NCBI GenBank assembly: GCA_046291395.1
Contig: JBKBTF010000002.1
Location: 62,001 to 126,000, forward strand
Reading direction: 5' to 3'
DNA length: 64,000 nt
Source of the DNA: Blastomonas sp046291395
Lineage (GTDB): Bacteria > Pseudomonadota > Alphaproteobacteria > Sphingomonadales > Sphingomonadaceae
In this document: in pieces, positions 40,564 through 49,874 of the stretch
Numbering within the stretch: the first letter of the stretch is position 1
Layout of the letters: each line of letters starts with the position of its first letter
The notes under the pieces: model-generated
What the model saw: only the letters and a program-made list of their open reading frames with translations
What the model was told of the DNA's origin: nothing
The model's database searches: none
Position numbers and translations under genes: made by a program

Positions 40564-42146
40564 TTCGAGGTCTCCACGGGCTTGAGATCGAGATCGCGAT
40601 AATCCCAGCTGAAATCGGCGATCTTGCTGACCGTCTTCATCGTCACGCCGGTCACCTTGCCGTCGGCGTCGAGCGCGAAGGTGACATAGGCCGGCTCGAT
40701 CGCCTTGTCGTCGAATTCGGTGACGAAGCTGTCATACTGCCAGTGCTTGAGCCGCCCGATCATCCGCGGGGTCGAGGTGAAATCGATCGTCAGCCCGCCA
40801 GGCGTCGAAGCGATGACGATATCGCCATACCACGGGTCGCGATAGCGCCCGGCATAGCGCGCAACATCGAGCGAGGGACCGACTTTCGCTGCAGAGGCGG
40901 TGGCGGCCTTGGTCTGCTCGAGATACTGCCTGCCGTCCTCGAGCCGCGCGAGATACCAGTCCTGCCATTTGGTGGTCCAGTCGAAGTCGGGCTCGTCCAG
41001 ATAATGATCGATCAGTTTATAACTGAGCCCAAGCAGCATGCCGCTCTCCTCGCTGTTCAGCATGATCGCAAAGCCGACGTCCAGCTCCGGGATCATCACC
41101 ACGCGGGTGATCGATCCGAACACCCCGCCGCCGTGGCTGATGATCTGGTGGCCGCGATAATCCTGCACCTGCCAACCCAGCGCATAGGCCTGATTAGTGG
41201 GCTGCGCGGGCTTCAATTCGGACGGCAGCTGGGTGACCTCCATCGGCGTCACCGGCTTCCACATCTCCCGCGCCTGCTGCGCACTGTACAGCGACTTGCC
41301 ATTGGGCATCTTGCCCTGCGCGAGCTGAATCTTGAGCCACGCCGCCATATCGTCGGCACTCATCGCGAGCCCGCCAGCAGGCGCGCCATTGCGGCCAAGC
41401 TCGTCGCGCTCGTCGAGCACCTGCTGGTCGCCAAGCCCGCGCAGCGGGCCCGAAAGCCGCGCGTGCGGCCAGGACCGGTTGGCAATGCGGAAACGGTCGT
41501 TGCTGTCGCTGGTCGCATGCTTCATGCCGCCGGCCTTGAGCACGCGGTCGCGCATGAACACTTCCCAGGTCTGGCCGGTGACCTCCTCGATCAGCTGTCC
41601 TGCCACCGCATAGAGGATGTTGTCATAGGCGTATGCATAGCGAAAGCTGGTCTTGGGCTTGAGAAAGGCGACGCGCTCGACGGTCTGCCGCCGGGTCAGA
41701 TTGGTGCGCGGCACGAACATCAGATCGCCCTGCCCCAGCCCGAGCCCGCTGCGGTGGACCAGCAGATCGCGGATGGTGATCTCGCGAGTCACCCAGGCGT
41801 CATACATGCGGAACCACGGCATGTGCTTGATCACCGGATCGTCCCAGGCGATCTTGCCTTCATCGACCAGGATCGCGAGCGCTGCGGCGGTGAGCGCCTT
41901 TCCGGTCGATCCGGTCTGAAACAGCGTCGCGGCATCGACGGGGGCCTTCTCGCCCAGCTTGCGCACGCCCCAACCGCGCGACAGCGTGGTGTTGCCGCCC
42001 TCGACGATCGCGATCGACACGCCTGGCGCGCCGACCTTCTGGCGCAGCGCCTCGACGCTCTGGTCGATATCGGCGGGCGGCTCGGCCCAGACGGGGGTGG
42101 CGACAGCGGCGAGCAGCGCGCCGGCGAGCAGGGGAAAGGGTTTCAT
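40560..42146 (-). CDS. Exported serine beta-lactamase-like hydrolase with C-terminal DUF3471-type domain
   Basis: A 528-residue exported serine hydrolase of the class C beta-lactamase / D-aminopeptidase / DD-peptidase superfamily. Signal peptide ends ATPVWAE. The nucleophile motif STGK is at residues 80-83, the Tyr motif is YAYDN, and the third motif is SHGGGVFGS. The last ~130 residues match the DUF3471-like beta domain found in this group. It overlaps both neighbours by ATGA (42143-42146 and 40560-40563). Relatives hydrolyse D-amino-acid-containing peptides, esters or beta-lactams; D-peptide cleavage is inferred from context. Confidence 0.88.
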   Translation of the reverse strand: MKPFPLLAGALLAAVATPVWAEPPADIDQSVEALRQKVGAPGVSIAIVEGGNTTLSRGWGVRKLGEKAPVDAATLFQTGSTGKALTAAALAILVDEGKIAWDDPVIKHMPWFRMYDAWVTREITIRDLLVHRSGLGLGQGDLMFVPRTNLTRRQTVERVAFLKPKTSFRYAYAYDNILYAVAGQLIEEVTGQTWEVFMRDRVLKAGGMKHATSDSNDRFRIANRSWPHARLSGPLRGLGDQQVLDERDELGRNGAPAGGLAMSADDMAAWLKIQLAQGKMPNGKSLYSAQQAREMWKPVTPMEVTQLPSELKPAQPTNQAYALGWQVQDYRGHQIISHGGGVFGSITRVVMIPELDVGFAIMLNSEESGMLLGLSYKLIDHYLDEPDFDWTTKWQDWYLARLEDGRQYLEQTKAATASAAKVGPSLDVARYAGRYRDPWYGDIVIASTPGGLTIDFTSTPRMIGRLKHWQYDSFVTEFDDKAIEPAYVTFALDADGKVTGVTMKTVSKIADFSWDYRDLDLKPVETSK

Positions 42147-43282
42147 GAGGGCAACTCCGATAGCGAAGGGCGGGGCGTGCGGATGAGGCGGTAGACCCCG
42201 AGGGTCAGCAGCGGGACGACATAGACCGCAAGGAACAGCCAGGCGAGGAAGCGGTATCCGCTGGCGATGAGATCGACCAGGCCGATGCGCGCGGCGACGA
42301 ACATGCAGCCTGCGAGGATCACGGACCCGATCGCGGCGCGGGCCAAAGCGCTTGGCTCGGCACGCGAGCGGGCCTTGAGCGCGCCCGCGATCCGCTCGTT
42401 GATCGCATGGATCGCGCCGACGCCGCTTTCGAGCAGCGCCACGAAGATCATCAACTGGAACACCATCTGGAAGCCCGGCACCGCCATCTCGCGCAGCAGG
42501 AAATCGGACGGCAGCGTCTCAGCGCCGATCGCCGGATAGAAAGCCATCATCGCGACGAAGAACAGGATCGCAGGCAGCATGGTCAGTGGCCCGGCGATCA
42601 GCCCGGCGACCAGCGCATCGCGCTGGCTGGTGAGGTGGCGCAGCACCGGCAGGATGATCACCGCGCCGACGATGTTGTAGCTGGCATAGGTGATCCCGCC
42701 CGCCATCCAGTCGCCCGAAGGCGCAGGCGCCGCCGCGAACGACACGCCGATGCGGTCGCCGAAACTCGATAGCGCAAAGACGATGAACAGCGCGTAGACC
42801 GCATAGATCAGCATCGAGGCGTATTTGAAAAGCTGCTCGACCGCGCCCCCACCCAATGATGTGGTGGCGACGATCGCCACCGCGAGCACCACCGATCCCG
42901 GCAGTTCAGGCCAGCCAAAGGTCGCAGCACCGATCGCGCCCGCAGCCGCGCCGAACACCGCAAGGATGAGGACCACGAAGATCAGATAGGAAATCTCGAA
43001 CGCGATCCATCCGCGCCCCAGCAGATGCTGGAAGAAGCTGCGGTAATCATAGGCGTGCAACGCGCGTGCGAGCATGAAGGTGATCACCGCGACCGTCGTG
43101 CAGATCAGTGTCGCCAGCAGCATCGCCGCCAGCCCGCCCCAGGGGCCTGCGGGCACGAAATATTCGGCGAGCTCGCGTCCCGTGGCATAGCCCCCGCCGA
43201 TGATCACCGCCTTGAGCGCGAAGCCGGGCAGCAGGAAGCGCTGGAACCAGCTGGACCTGCTGACCGGGGCCGCGTTTGTCAT
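42143..43282 (-). CDS. YkvI-like permease of the LeuT-fold superfamily
   Basis: A 379-residue integral membrane protein with about 10 hydrophobic helices, resembling YkvI-type proteins of the amino-acid transporter (LeuT-fold) superfamily. The first helix region GFALKAVIIGGGYATGRELA has the glycine-rich unwound character of that fold. The start is ATG 43282 because it forms ATGA with the stop of the DUF1611 gene; its own stop overlaps the serine hydrolase start. It is likely the inner-membrane importer for the amino acid or dipeptide handled by this operon. Confidence 0.8.
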   Translation of the reverse strand: MTNAAPVSRSSWFQRFLLPGFALKAVIIGGGYATGRELAEYFVPAGPWGGLAAMLLATLICTTVAVITFMLARALHAYDYRSFFQHLLGRGWIAFEISYLIFVVLILAVFGAAAGAIGAATFGWPELPGSVVLAVAIVATTSLGGGAVEQLFKYASMLIYAVYALFIVFALSSFGDRIGVSFAAAPAPSGDWMAGGITYASYNIVGAVIILPVLRHLTSQRDALVAGLIAGPLTMLPAILFFVAMMAFYPAIGAETLPSDFLLREMAVPGFQMVFQLMIFVALLESGVGAIHAINERIAGALKARSRAEPSALARAAIGSVILAGCMFVAARIGLVDLIASGYRFLAWLFLAVYVVPLLTLGVYRLIRTPRPSLSELPS

Positions 43283-44334
43283 GCCAGGCAACTGTCCACG
43301 AGCGCATCAAAGCTCGCGCCGCCGCGGATCGGGTCGGCCACCGGAAGCCCCAAGCGGTCGGCTTCGGCGGCCATATAGGCATCGGCTTCTTCCGCGCTCA
43401 TGCTCGAGGTGTTGAGGCTCACGCCCGTGCAGCGGATCGCGGGATTGGTGCGGCTGCCCAGCCGGATGGTAAGATCGATGACCTCCTCGATCGTCGGCAG
43501 GGCAAAGCTTTCCATCCCCAGGATCACCTTGCGCGATGGGTCGTGGCAGACCACGAACGCGTCAGGCTGGCTGCCGTGGAGCAGGCCGAGCGAGACTGCG
43601 GCATAAGCGGGGTTGAAGATCGAACCCTGGCCCTCGATCAGGTCCCAGTGGTCGGGCGCGGCATCGGGGCTGAGCATCTCGGCAGCGCCCGCCTCGAAAT
43701 CGGAGACCACCGCATCCATCGGCACGCCGCCGCCTGCAATCATGATCCCGGTCTGGCCGGTCGCACGGAAATCGGCGTCGATCCCGCGCGCCACGAACGC
43801 ACGGTGCAGCGCCAGCGCGGTGTATTTCTTGCCCAGCGCGCAATCGGTTCCCACGGTCAGCAGCCTCTTGCCGCTGCGCTTGCGTCCGTTGCCGATCGGG
43901 ATGTTGGCAGGCGGCGTGCGCACATCGATCAGCCGCTGGCCGGTGCGGCGTGCCGCTTCGGCGAGGGCCGGGACACTCGCCAGCCGGACGTGCAACCCGC
44001 TGACGATATCCAGCCCCGCCTCCATCGCCTCTACCAGAGCCGCAATCCAGCTCGCGCCGATCAGCCCGCCCTGGTTGGCGACTCCGATGACCAACGCCTT
44101 GGCACCGGCGGCACTGGCCTCACCAGGGGTAAGCTGCGCAAGGCCGGTGGTGACGGTGCAACCGGCGACCGAATATTCGCCGACACAGCGGTCCGACGCC
44201 CAGTCGGCCAGCCCGAACGCGGTCTTGGCATAGCCGCGTTCGGTGGTGTCGCCCAGGAAGAGCAGATAGGGCTGTGGCAGGGCAGGTGCGCCTGTCTCTG
44301 CCGGGCTCGCTGCCCGTTGAAGCACGGTGGCCAT
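43279..44334 (-). CDS. DUF1611 P-loop protein, D-glutamate N-acetyltransferase DgcN-like
   Basis: A 351-residue protein of the DUF1611 family. The C-terminal half has a P-loop, LLTVGTDCALGKKYTALAL, and ATGQTGIMIAGGGVPMDAVV; the N-terminal half has PYLLFLGDTTERGYAKTAFG. A DUF1611 member (DgcN) is described as acetylating D-glutamate, with the partner DgcA racemising N-acetyl-D-Glu; a DgcA-like gene lies at 46745-47752. ATG 44334 is chosen, with AGGA about 11 bases away. TTG 44361, which would overlap the TonB-receptor stop (TTGA), is an alternative. The stop overlaps the YkvI-like start. DgcN function is inferred from family and pairing. Confidence 0.78.
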   Translation of the reverse strand: MATVLQRAASPAETGAPALPQPYLLFLGDTTERGYAKTAFGLADWASDRCVGEYSVAGCTVTTGLAQLTPGEASAAGAKALVIGVANQGGLIGASWIAALVEAMEAGLDIVSGLHVRLASVPALAEAARRTGQRLIDVRTPPANIPIGNGRKRSGKRLLTVGTDCALGKKYTALALHRAFVARGIDADFRATGQTGIMIAGGGVPMDAVVSDFEAGAAEMLSPDAAPDHWDLIEGQGSIFNPAYAAVSLGLLHGSQPDAFVVCHDPSRKVILGMESFALPTIEEVIDLTIRLGSRTNPAIRCTGVSLNTSSMSAEEADAYMAAEADRLGLPVADPIRGGASFDALVDSCLA

Positions 44335-44357
44335 GTCGGTTACGGTCCTTTTGACTG

Positions 44358-46568
44358 TCAATAGCCTGCGGTGAGGCTGATGCCGAAGGTGCGCGGCCGG
44401 ATGATGGCTGCAGCACCCTGGCCCAGCGGGACGTTACCCGGTTCGTCGAACGCGGTCTGACCCCGGCTGTCGGTCAGATTCTTGCCATATATCTCGATCC
44501 GGTAGCGTCCGAATTCCACGCCGGCCTGCATATCGAGCACCTCATAGGCGTCAAGATAACGCTGACGACCGTTGGCGCTGCGAAACGCGAAATCGAACGC
44601 GGCGGGCTGGTCGGAAAGGCTGCGCAGCGACGCGCCGAGATACGCATTGGTGCTGTCCGAAAGCGCCCAGCGATAATCGGCATTGGCGCCCAGGCTGTAT
44701 TTGGGCGTGAACGGCAGCCGATCGCCGCTCAAGCCGCCGACCTGCGCCGGGGTGTCATCCTTGAGCGTGGCATCGGTATAGGCACCGTTGAACGAGATGT
44801 TCAGGCCGTTGATCGGGCGAACCGTCGCGGTGAACTCAAAGCCCTTGCTCTCGGCGCGACCGCCGTTGAAATTGAGGCCGAAATTGGCGATCTGGCCGAA
44901 AACCTGGATGTCCTTCCAGTCGATGTAGAACACCGCCGCATCGATCGCAAAGCTGCGGTCGGCAGTCTCCGCCTTGACCCCGATTTCATAGCTGATCAGC
45001 GAGTCCGAGGAATAGGAGCGCAGGTTGGCCGGAGCTCCCGGTGTCAGCACATTGGGACCGCCGGGGCGGAAACCCTTGGCGACGCGACCGTAGATCGAGG
45101 CGTTCTCGCTGACCTTGAACTGCGGCGCGACCGAGAATGTGAACACGTCTTCCGAAGATGGCGTATCGGGCAACACCGTCGGACCACCGGCCAGGACGCC
45201 ATCGGATATCTGGTTGGCACGCTGCTTGTTCTCGCTGTAGCGGCCGCCGAACGTCAAATCGAAGCGCTCGCCGAAGTGAATGGTGGCGTTGGCAAAACCG
45301 GCAATCTCGCGATAGCGCGAATTGATCGTCGCCGTTCCCAGCAGCGGCAGGCCCGTGATCGGCGTCAGGGTGCCCGGCGTGAAGGCATTGAAATCCTGGT
45401 CGATGATGCCCTTTTCGCGCGTGTAATACGCGCCGACCAGCCATTCGAACCTGTCGCTGGGCGCCGACTGCAGTCGCAGTTCCTGCGTGAACCGCTTGAC
45501 GTTGGTGAGCTGTTGCTGCCCGAAATCGTTGGGCACACCGAAGATAGCGCCGATGAGCCCGCCGAATTGCGGGGTCAGATCGGCAATGAAGTCCTGGGCG
45601 AGCGTGCTGTAACTGGTCGCGGACACCAGATTGGCAAAGCCGAGATCCAGGTCGATCACGCCGCTATAGAGCCGGTAGCGGATCTCGCTGGTTTCCGGGA
45701 TGAATTGGGACTGAGTGAGGCCGCCATAGAGCACGCGACCTGTCACGGCATCGCTTTCGACCTCGTTGGTCGCATTGTTCTTGATGTTCTGGATATAGCT
45801 ACCCAGCTTGATCGAGAAGGTATCGCTGGGCTTGAACAGCAGCGCCGCCCGGCCGCCATAGCTTTTGGAATCGTTGATATTGCGCTCGACGTCGGAACCC
45901 GCGGTTCCGATCGAGTCGATGAACCCACCGAAGTCGCGGTAAAAGCCCGATGCTCGGAAGGCGAGCGTATCGCCCAACGGGACGTTGATCACCGCGCTCC
46001 CAAGATAGGATTCATCGCCGCCGCGAGTCAGTTCAACATTGCCGCGCGCACGCACTTTGAGCGCGCCGAACTCGGGATCGCGGGTGACATATTTGAGCAC
46101 ACCGCCCATCGAGCTTGCACCATAGATCGTGCCCTGCGGTCCGCGCAGCACTTCGATCCGCGCAATATCGAAGGTATCGAAGTCGCCGGCGAGGATGGCG
46201 CCGTTGGCAAGGCCGCTGCTCGACCCGAAAGTGGTTTCATCTTGATAGACCGCGACCGTGGCGGCAACGCCGCCGGTGTTGACGCCGCGCATCACCAGAC
46301 GGCCGAAGCCCGCCTGCGACTGGTTGAGCTGCAGGCCGGGAACGAGCTTGAGATAATCCTGGATGTTGGTCGCCTGGATGGTCTCCAGGGTGTCGCCTGA
46401 GACGACGCTGACAGACTGGGGAACATCGATCAGCCGTTCTTCGCGCTTCTGCGCGGTGACGACGATGTCCTCGCTCGAATCGCGCGGGGCCGTTTGCGCC
46501 TGCAGCGCTGCAGGCGATGCCGCCATGAACAGCGCCAGGACCAGTTTCGTTTTCCGCTGAACTCGCAT
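44358..46568 (-). CDS. TonB-dependent outer-membrane receptor of the D-peptide locus
   Basis: A 736-residue outer-membrane receptor. Signal peptide (KLVLALFMAASPAALQAQ), TonB-box-like segment (DIVVTAQKREERLIDVPQSV), plug with FDIARIEVLRGPQGTIYGAS, and barrel ending TFGISLTAGY. ATG 46568 is preferred over ATG 46574 because the AAGGGGG site lies 8 bases from it. A consensus-like promoter at 46698-46726 drives it, and the DUF1611 gene follows at 23 bases. It is clearly distinct from the receptor at 7945-10221. Its cargo is likely a peptide or acyl-amino acid, inferred from the gene set around it. Confidence 0.93.
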   Translation of the reverse strand: MRVQRKTKLVLALFMAASPAALQAQTAPRDSSEDIVVTAQKREERLIDVPQSVSVVSGDTLETIQATNIQDYLKLVPGLQLNQSQAGFGRLVMRGVNTGGVAATVAVYQDETTFGSSSGLANGAILAGDFDTFDIARIEVLRGPQGTIYGASSMGGVLKYVTRDPEFGALKVRARGNVELTRGGDESYLGSAVINVPLGDTLAFRASGFYRDFGGFIDSIGTAGSDVERNINDSKSYGGRAALLFKPSDTFSIKLGSYIQNIKNNATNEVESDAVTGRVLYGGLTQSQFIPETSEIRYRLYSGVIDLDLGFANLVSATSYSTLAQDFIADLTPQFGGLIGAIFGVPNDFGQQQLTNVKRFTQELRLQSAPSDRFEWLVGAYYTREKGIIDQDFNAFTPGTLTPITGLPLLGTATINSRYREIAGFANATIHFGERFDLTFGGRYSENKQRANQISDGVLAGGPTVLPDTPSSEDVFTFSVAPQFKVSENASIYGRVAKGFRPGGPNVLTPGAPANLRSYSSDSLISYEIGVKAETADRSFAIDAAVFYIDWKDIQVFGQIANFGLNFNGGRAESKGFEFTATVRPINGLNISFNGAYTDATLKDDTPAQVGGLSGDRLPFTPKYSLGANADYRWALSDSTNAYLGASLRSLSDQPAAFDFAFRSANGRQRYLDAYEVLDMQAGVEFGRYRIEIYGKNLTDSRGQTAFDEPGNVPLGQGAAAIIRPRTFGISLTAGY

Positions 46569-46697
46569 GATCATATCCCCCTTGGTTGATAGTGCGCCGG
46601 TTGGTGTCGGCACGCCTTGTCGCCGTCCTGCGCGTATCGCAGGCTTTGTTTTGCCGGTTATTACCGTGCAGAAACGGCAGTTGTTTGCTGTAGGGAA

Positions 46698-46726
46698 ATA
46701 TAATGTCCTAATCGGAGAAATGTCAA
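46698..46726 (-). promoter_or_regulatory. Sigma70-like promoter of the TonB-receptor operon
   Basis: On the minus strand TTGACA (46726-46721) is followed after exactly 17 bases by TTATAT (46703-46698), 130 bases upstream of the receptor start. The spacer and -10 region ATTAGGACATTAT closely match the element at 49826-49855. An inverted repeat ATGTCCTA/TAGGACAT (46704-46711 and 46733-46740) brackets it, a plausible operator for the XRE-cupin regulator. Confidence 0.65.
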
Positions 46727-46744
46727 CCCAAATAGGACATCTGC

Positions 46745-47752
46745 TCAGCTACCCCAGACTTCCGCCGGACAATGCACGCGGCCCTCGCGATAGCTCACCC
46801 CCGGCACGCGGTCCTGGGCGAGGAAGGTCGGGCCGTCGAGGTCGACGATGTCGCACAATTGGCCGAGCACGAACGACGGCGCCATCGACAGGCTGGAACC
46901 CATCATGTTGCCGACCATCACGCCCAGCCCCAACAGCCGCGCCTCGCGCGCGATGGCCAGTCCCTCGGTTAGCCCGCCGCATTTGTCGAGCTTGATGTTG
47001 ACGATATCGAACCTGCCGACGAGCTTTGCAGTGTCGGCGAGCGTGACCGCGCTTTCGTCGGCAACGAACGGGATCGATCGCTTGAAGCCATCGAGATCGC
47101 TCTCGTGCCCACGCTTGAGCGGCTGTTCGAGCTGGGCAATCTTCAGGTCGAACAGCACCGGCATCAATTTGGGCAGTGTGACGAGATCATAACCCTGGTT
47201 GGCATCGACACCGATCCACGCCTCGGGCCGCGCCTCTCGGATCGCCTCGAGCCTCGCGATATCGTCGTCCAGATCGCCGGTGAGCTTGACCTTGACCGGC
47301 GCCAGCGGATCGAGCGCCTTTGCAGCCGCCGCCATCGCCGCGGGCGTGTCGGCGCCCAGCGTCAGCGTCGAGAGCAACGGCCTGGGAGACTCGACCCCCG
47401 CCAGTTCCCACACCGGTCGCCCGGCCTGCTTCGCCTCGAGCTCCCAATAGGCGCAATCGAGTGCGTTGCGCGCGCCGCCCGGCGGCAGCAGACCCTGCAG
47501 GTCCACGCGGCTGGCACCGCGCTCGACCGCAGTGCGCACATTTTCGGCCTCAGCCAGCATATGGTCGATATCGTCGCCCAGATAATAGACCCCCGCCCCC
47601 TCGCCGCGCCCGACATGCTCGCCATCGGACAGGATGGCCACCAGCAGAGCGGTCTCGGTGAAGACATGCCCCGATATGCGAAAGGGCTGGTGGTAGGCGA
47701 AGCGCTCGACCCGAAGGTCGAGCGCCAGTGCCGTCTTTGTTCGCAGTGTCAT
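46745..47752 (-). CDS. Enolase-superfamily racemase/epimerase, DgcA or dipeptide-epimerase like
   Basis: A 335-residue member of the muconate-lactonizing/dipeptide-epimerase subgroup. The lysine pair is at PVKVKLTG (Lys154/156), metal ligands are Asp183 (GVDANQGYDL), Glu209 (QLEQPL) and Asp232 (VADESA), and the opposite lysine is in NIKLDKCGGLTEG. Such two-lysine active sites epimerise alpha carbons, as in L-Ala-D/L-Glu epimerase or N-acetyl-D-Glu racemase DgcA. ATG 47752 shares one base with the stop of the upstream serine hydrolase (TGATG). Pairing with a DUF1611 gene favours DgcA; a murein dipeptide epimerase is the main alternative. Confidence 0.85.
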   Translation of the reverse strand: MTLRTKTALALDLRVERFAYHQPFRISGHVFTETALLVAILSDGEHVGRGEGAGVYYLGDDIDHMLAEAENVRTAVERGASRVDLQGLLPPGGARNALDCAYWELEAKQAGRPVWELAGVESPRPLLSTLTLGADTPAAMAAAAKALDPLAPVKVKLTGDLDDDIARLEAIREARPEAWIGVDANQGYDLVTLPKLMPVLFDLKIAQLEQPLKRGHESDLDGFKRSIPFVADESAVTLADTAKLVGRFDIVNIKLDKCGGLTEGLAIAREARLLGLGVMVGNMMGSSLSMAPSFVLGQLCDIVDLDGPTFLAQDRVPGVSYREGRVHCPAEVWGS

Positions 47753-49731
47753 CAATACACCATGTTGAAGCCATAGAGGTTGAACACCACGGTCACCCAG
47801 ACCAGCGGCAGCGCCGCGAGCACCAGGAGCACTGCACCCAGCTTGGTCGTCCAGCGCCGCTTGCCGGTCCATACCAGCCAGCCATACCAGCCTGCGGTCA
47901 GCAGCAGGCCGAAACTTGCCAGCGGCGTGAGGATGCGCAGCAGATGGATCAGCCAATCGAGCGGACCGCCGATCGCGCCGATATCGCCCGAGAAGGTGAC
48001 GATCAGCCCGATCCATCCGGCAACCGCCGCGATCACCAGCCAGGCGAACACGCGCGACAGCCGATACGCGGTCCGCGCCCTGCCTTCGAACGGCATGGCG
48101 GCGGCGAAGTTGCGCCGGACCAGCGCCCGAACCGGCCAGGCCAGTGCGGTCAGCACGACGATGACGAGCGCGAAGATCATCGCCAGGTTGATCCAGTCGG
48201 TGTTCACGGCTGCCGGCACCGGGGTCAGCATCATGAACGGCGAAATCGCGTCCATGCTGACCCGGACGACCTTGCCGTCCTTGACTTCGGCAACCAGCCG
48301 CTCGCCGGTGTTGCGGTCGCGCCAGACAAAGGGCTCGACCTCGACCCAGTCACGCGCGGCGGCGCTGAGGCCGTCGAGCCCGGGCAGGCTGATTGATCCG
48401 TCCTCGGTGGGCACGATGCTCGTCGGGCCGAGCAGCCCCAGCAGGCTGAGAAAGTTTGTGAACGACCCGCGGCTGGAGACATAGGTGCCCGCGACCAGCG
48501 CGGCATGCTCGCGCGCGGTCTTGGCATCGACCTGGCCCACCGGCTCGTCGGCAGGCAGATAACGATCGGCGAACTTGTGGAACAGAGCGCTGCGGATGCC
48601 CCCGGCGGCACCTTGGGCACCTGCACTGTTCATCGAAATATACAGGCCGATATCGGCTTGCGGGAACAACCAGAGATAGCTGTGGAACCACACGGTATCG
48701 CCGCCATGCGCGATCGCGCGCTGGCCGTTGACCCATTGCTCGTAAAAGCCCAGCGCCATGGTGTTGAGGTTGGTGATGCCGGGCGCGCGGAAATCATGCA
48801 TCATCCGTGCGGTCTCGGGCTTGAGCAGCCCGCCGCCATCGTTGAGATGCGCGATCATGAACTTGCCCATGTCCTCGCCGCTCGACGAAAGGCTGCCGGC
48901 AGGAGCAGGAATGACCATCTCGAACGGCTCGGGCTTTTGCGTGACGTCGGGATAGCCCTTCGACATCAGCGGCTGCAGCCTGGGCGGAAGCGGCTGGCGG
49001 AACGACGAGTGCACCATCCCCAGCGGATCGAATATGTTCTTGTCGATATAGTCATCGAACGTCTGGCCCGAAACGCGCTCCACGATGTAGCCGGCAAGCG
49101 CGGTGGCATAGTTCGAATAGGCCGGCGTGGTCCCCGGCGCGAAAACCCGCTTTGGCAGCGCCAGCGGCATCTGCTGCTTGAGCGCCATCGCCGCCTTGGG
49201 ATTGCTGCTGATCAGATAGCGCACCGATTCCTCGAAGCCTGCAGTGTGCGTCATGATGTGGCGCATCGTGATCGGCTTGCCCTCAAAGAGCGGAATCTTG
49301 AAATCCAGATAGGCGTTCACGTCCCTGTCGAGATCAATCTTGCCGGCCTCGACCTGCTGCATCACCGCAGTCCAGGTGAAAAGCTTGGAGACAGATCCGG
49401 GGCGGAACAACGTCGTTTCGGGCGAGACCGGGGTGCGCTTGGCAACGTCCGAATAGCCATAGCCCTTCTGCAGCACCACTCCATCGCCATTGACCACGAC
49501 CACGACCGCGCCCGGGATCTTCCCCTTTTCGAGCGCATAAGGGAGAAAACCGTCAAGCCAGGCCTCGACATCGGCCTTGTTCAGCGAACTGGCGGACGCA
49601 GAACCGGCGCCTGCGTCGATGGCGGCCACCGCCGGTTCTTCGGCTTTTGGCTGCGGCACCGGCCCTTGTGCGACCAGCGGCAGCGCCGCCAGGGCCGCCA
49701 GCCCGATCATTGCCTTGCGGATGAAACGCAT
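47752..49731 (-). CDS. Exported serine hydrolase with C-terminal membrane helices
   Basis: A 659-residue beta-lactamase-family serine hydrolase. The signal peptide (residues 1-22) is followed by the catalytic domain with SVSK (113-116), YSNYATA and AIAHGGDTVW, a beta-rich linker domain, then about four hydrophobic helices from about residue 510 to the end (LAMIFALVIVVLTALAWPV; FAWLVIAAVAGWIGLIV; LTPLASFGLLLTAGWYGWL; VLLVLAALPLVWVTVVFNLY). The active domain would face the periplasm, anchored by the helices. It leads the minus-strand unit from the promoter at 49826-49855 and overlaps the DgcA-like gene. Likely substrates are D-residue peptides; this is unproven. Confidence 0.88.
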   Translation of the reverse strand: MRFIRKAMIGLAALAALPLVAQGPVPQPKAEEPAVAAIDAGAGSASASSLNKADVEAWLDGFLPYALEKGKIPGAVVVVVNGDGVVLQKGYGYSDVAKRTPVSPETTLFRPGSVSKLFTWTAVMQQVEAGKIDLDRDVNAYLDFKIPLFEGKPITMRHIMTHTAGFEESVRYLISSNPKAAMALKQQMPLALPKRVFAPGTTPAYSNYATALAGYIVERVSGQTFDDYIDKNIFDPLGMVHSSFRQPLPPRLQPLMSKGYPDVTQKPEPFEMVIPAPAGSLSSSGEDMGKFMIAHLNDGGGLLKPETARMMHDFRAPGITNLNTMALGFYEQWVNGQRAIAHGGDTVWFHSYLWLFPQADIGLYISMNSAGAQGAAGGIRSALFHKFADRYLPADEPVGQVDAKTAREHAALVAGTYVSSRGSFTNFLSLLGLLGPTSIVPTEDGSISLPGLDGLSAAARDWVEVEPFVWRDRNTGERLVAEVKDGKVVRVSMDAISPFMMLTPVPAAVNTDWINLAMIFALVIVVLTALAWPVRALVRRNFAAAMPFEGRARTAYRLSRVFAWLVIAAVAGWIGLIVTFSGDIGAIGGPLDWLIHLLRILTPLASFGLLLTAGWYGWLVWTGKRRWTTKLGAVLLVLAALPLVWVTVVFNLYGFNMVY

Positions 49732-49825
49732 TGCTCGCCCCTTTTGTCCCTGGATCCGCGCGACTCCGCTTGCAGCTTGCGACGCGACGGCTTACCAATA
49801 GCCTACAGATGTTAGCCCGATAGGG

Positions 49826-49855
49826 ACATAATGATCCTGATTAGAAAATTGTCAA
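49826..49855 (-). promoter_or_regulatory. Promoter/operator of the serine hydrolase-dgcA unit
   Basis: On the minus strand TTGACA (49855-49850) is followed by a spacer containing TCAGGATCATTATG. The -10 is weaker (TTATGT at 18 bases, or ATTATG at 17). The match to the promoter at 46698-46726 across the spacer suggests a shared operator. It lies in the 143-base divergent region between the serine hydrolase (start 49731) and the XRE-cupin regulator (start 49875), placing the regulator gene next to its likely target. Confidence 0.55.
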
Positions 49856-49874
49856 ACACGGATTGGATTTTTTG

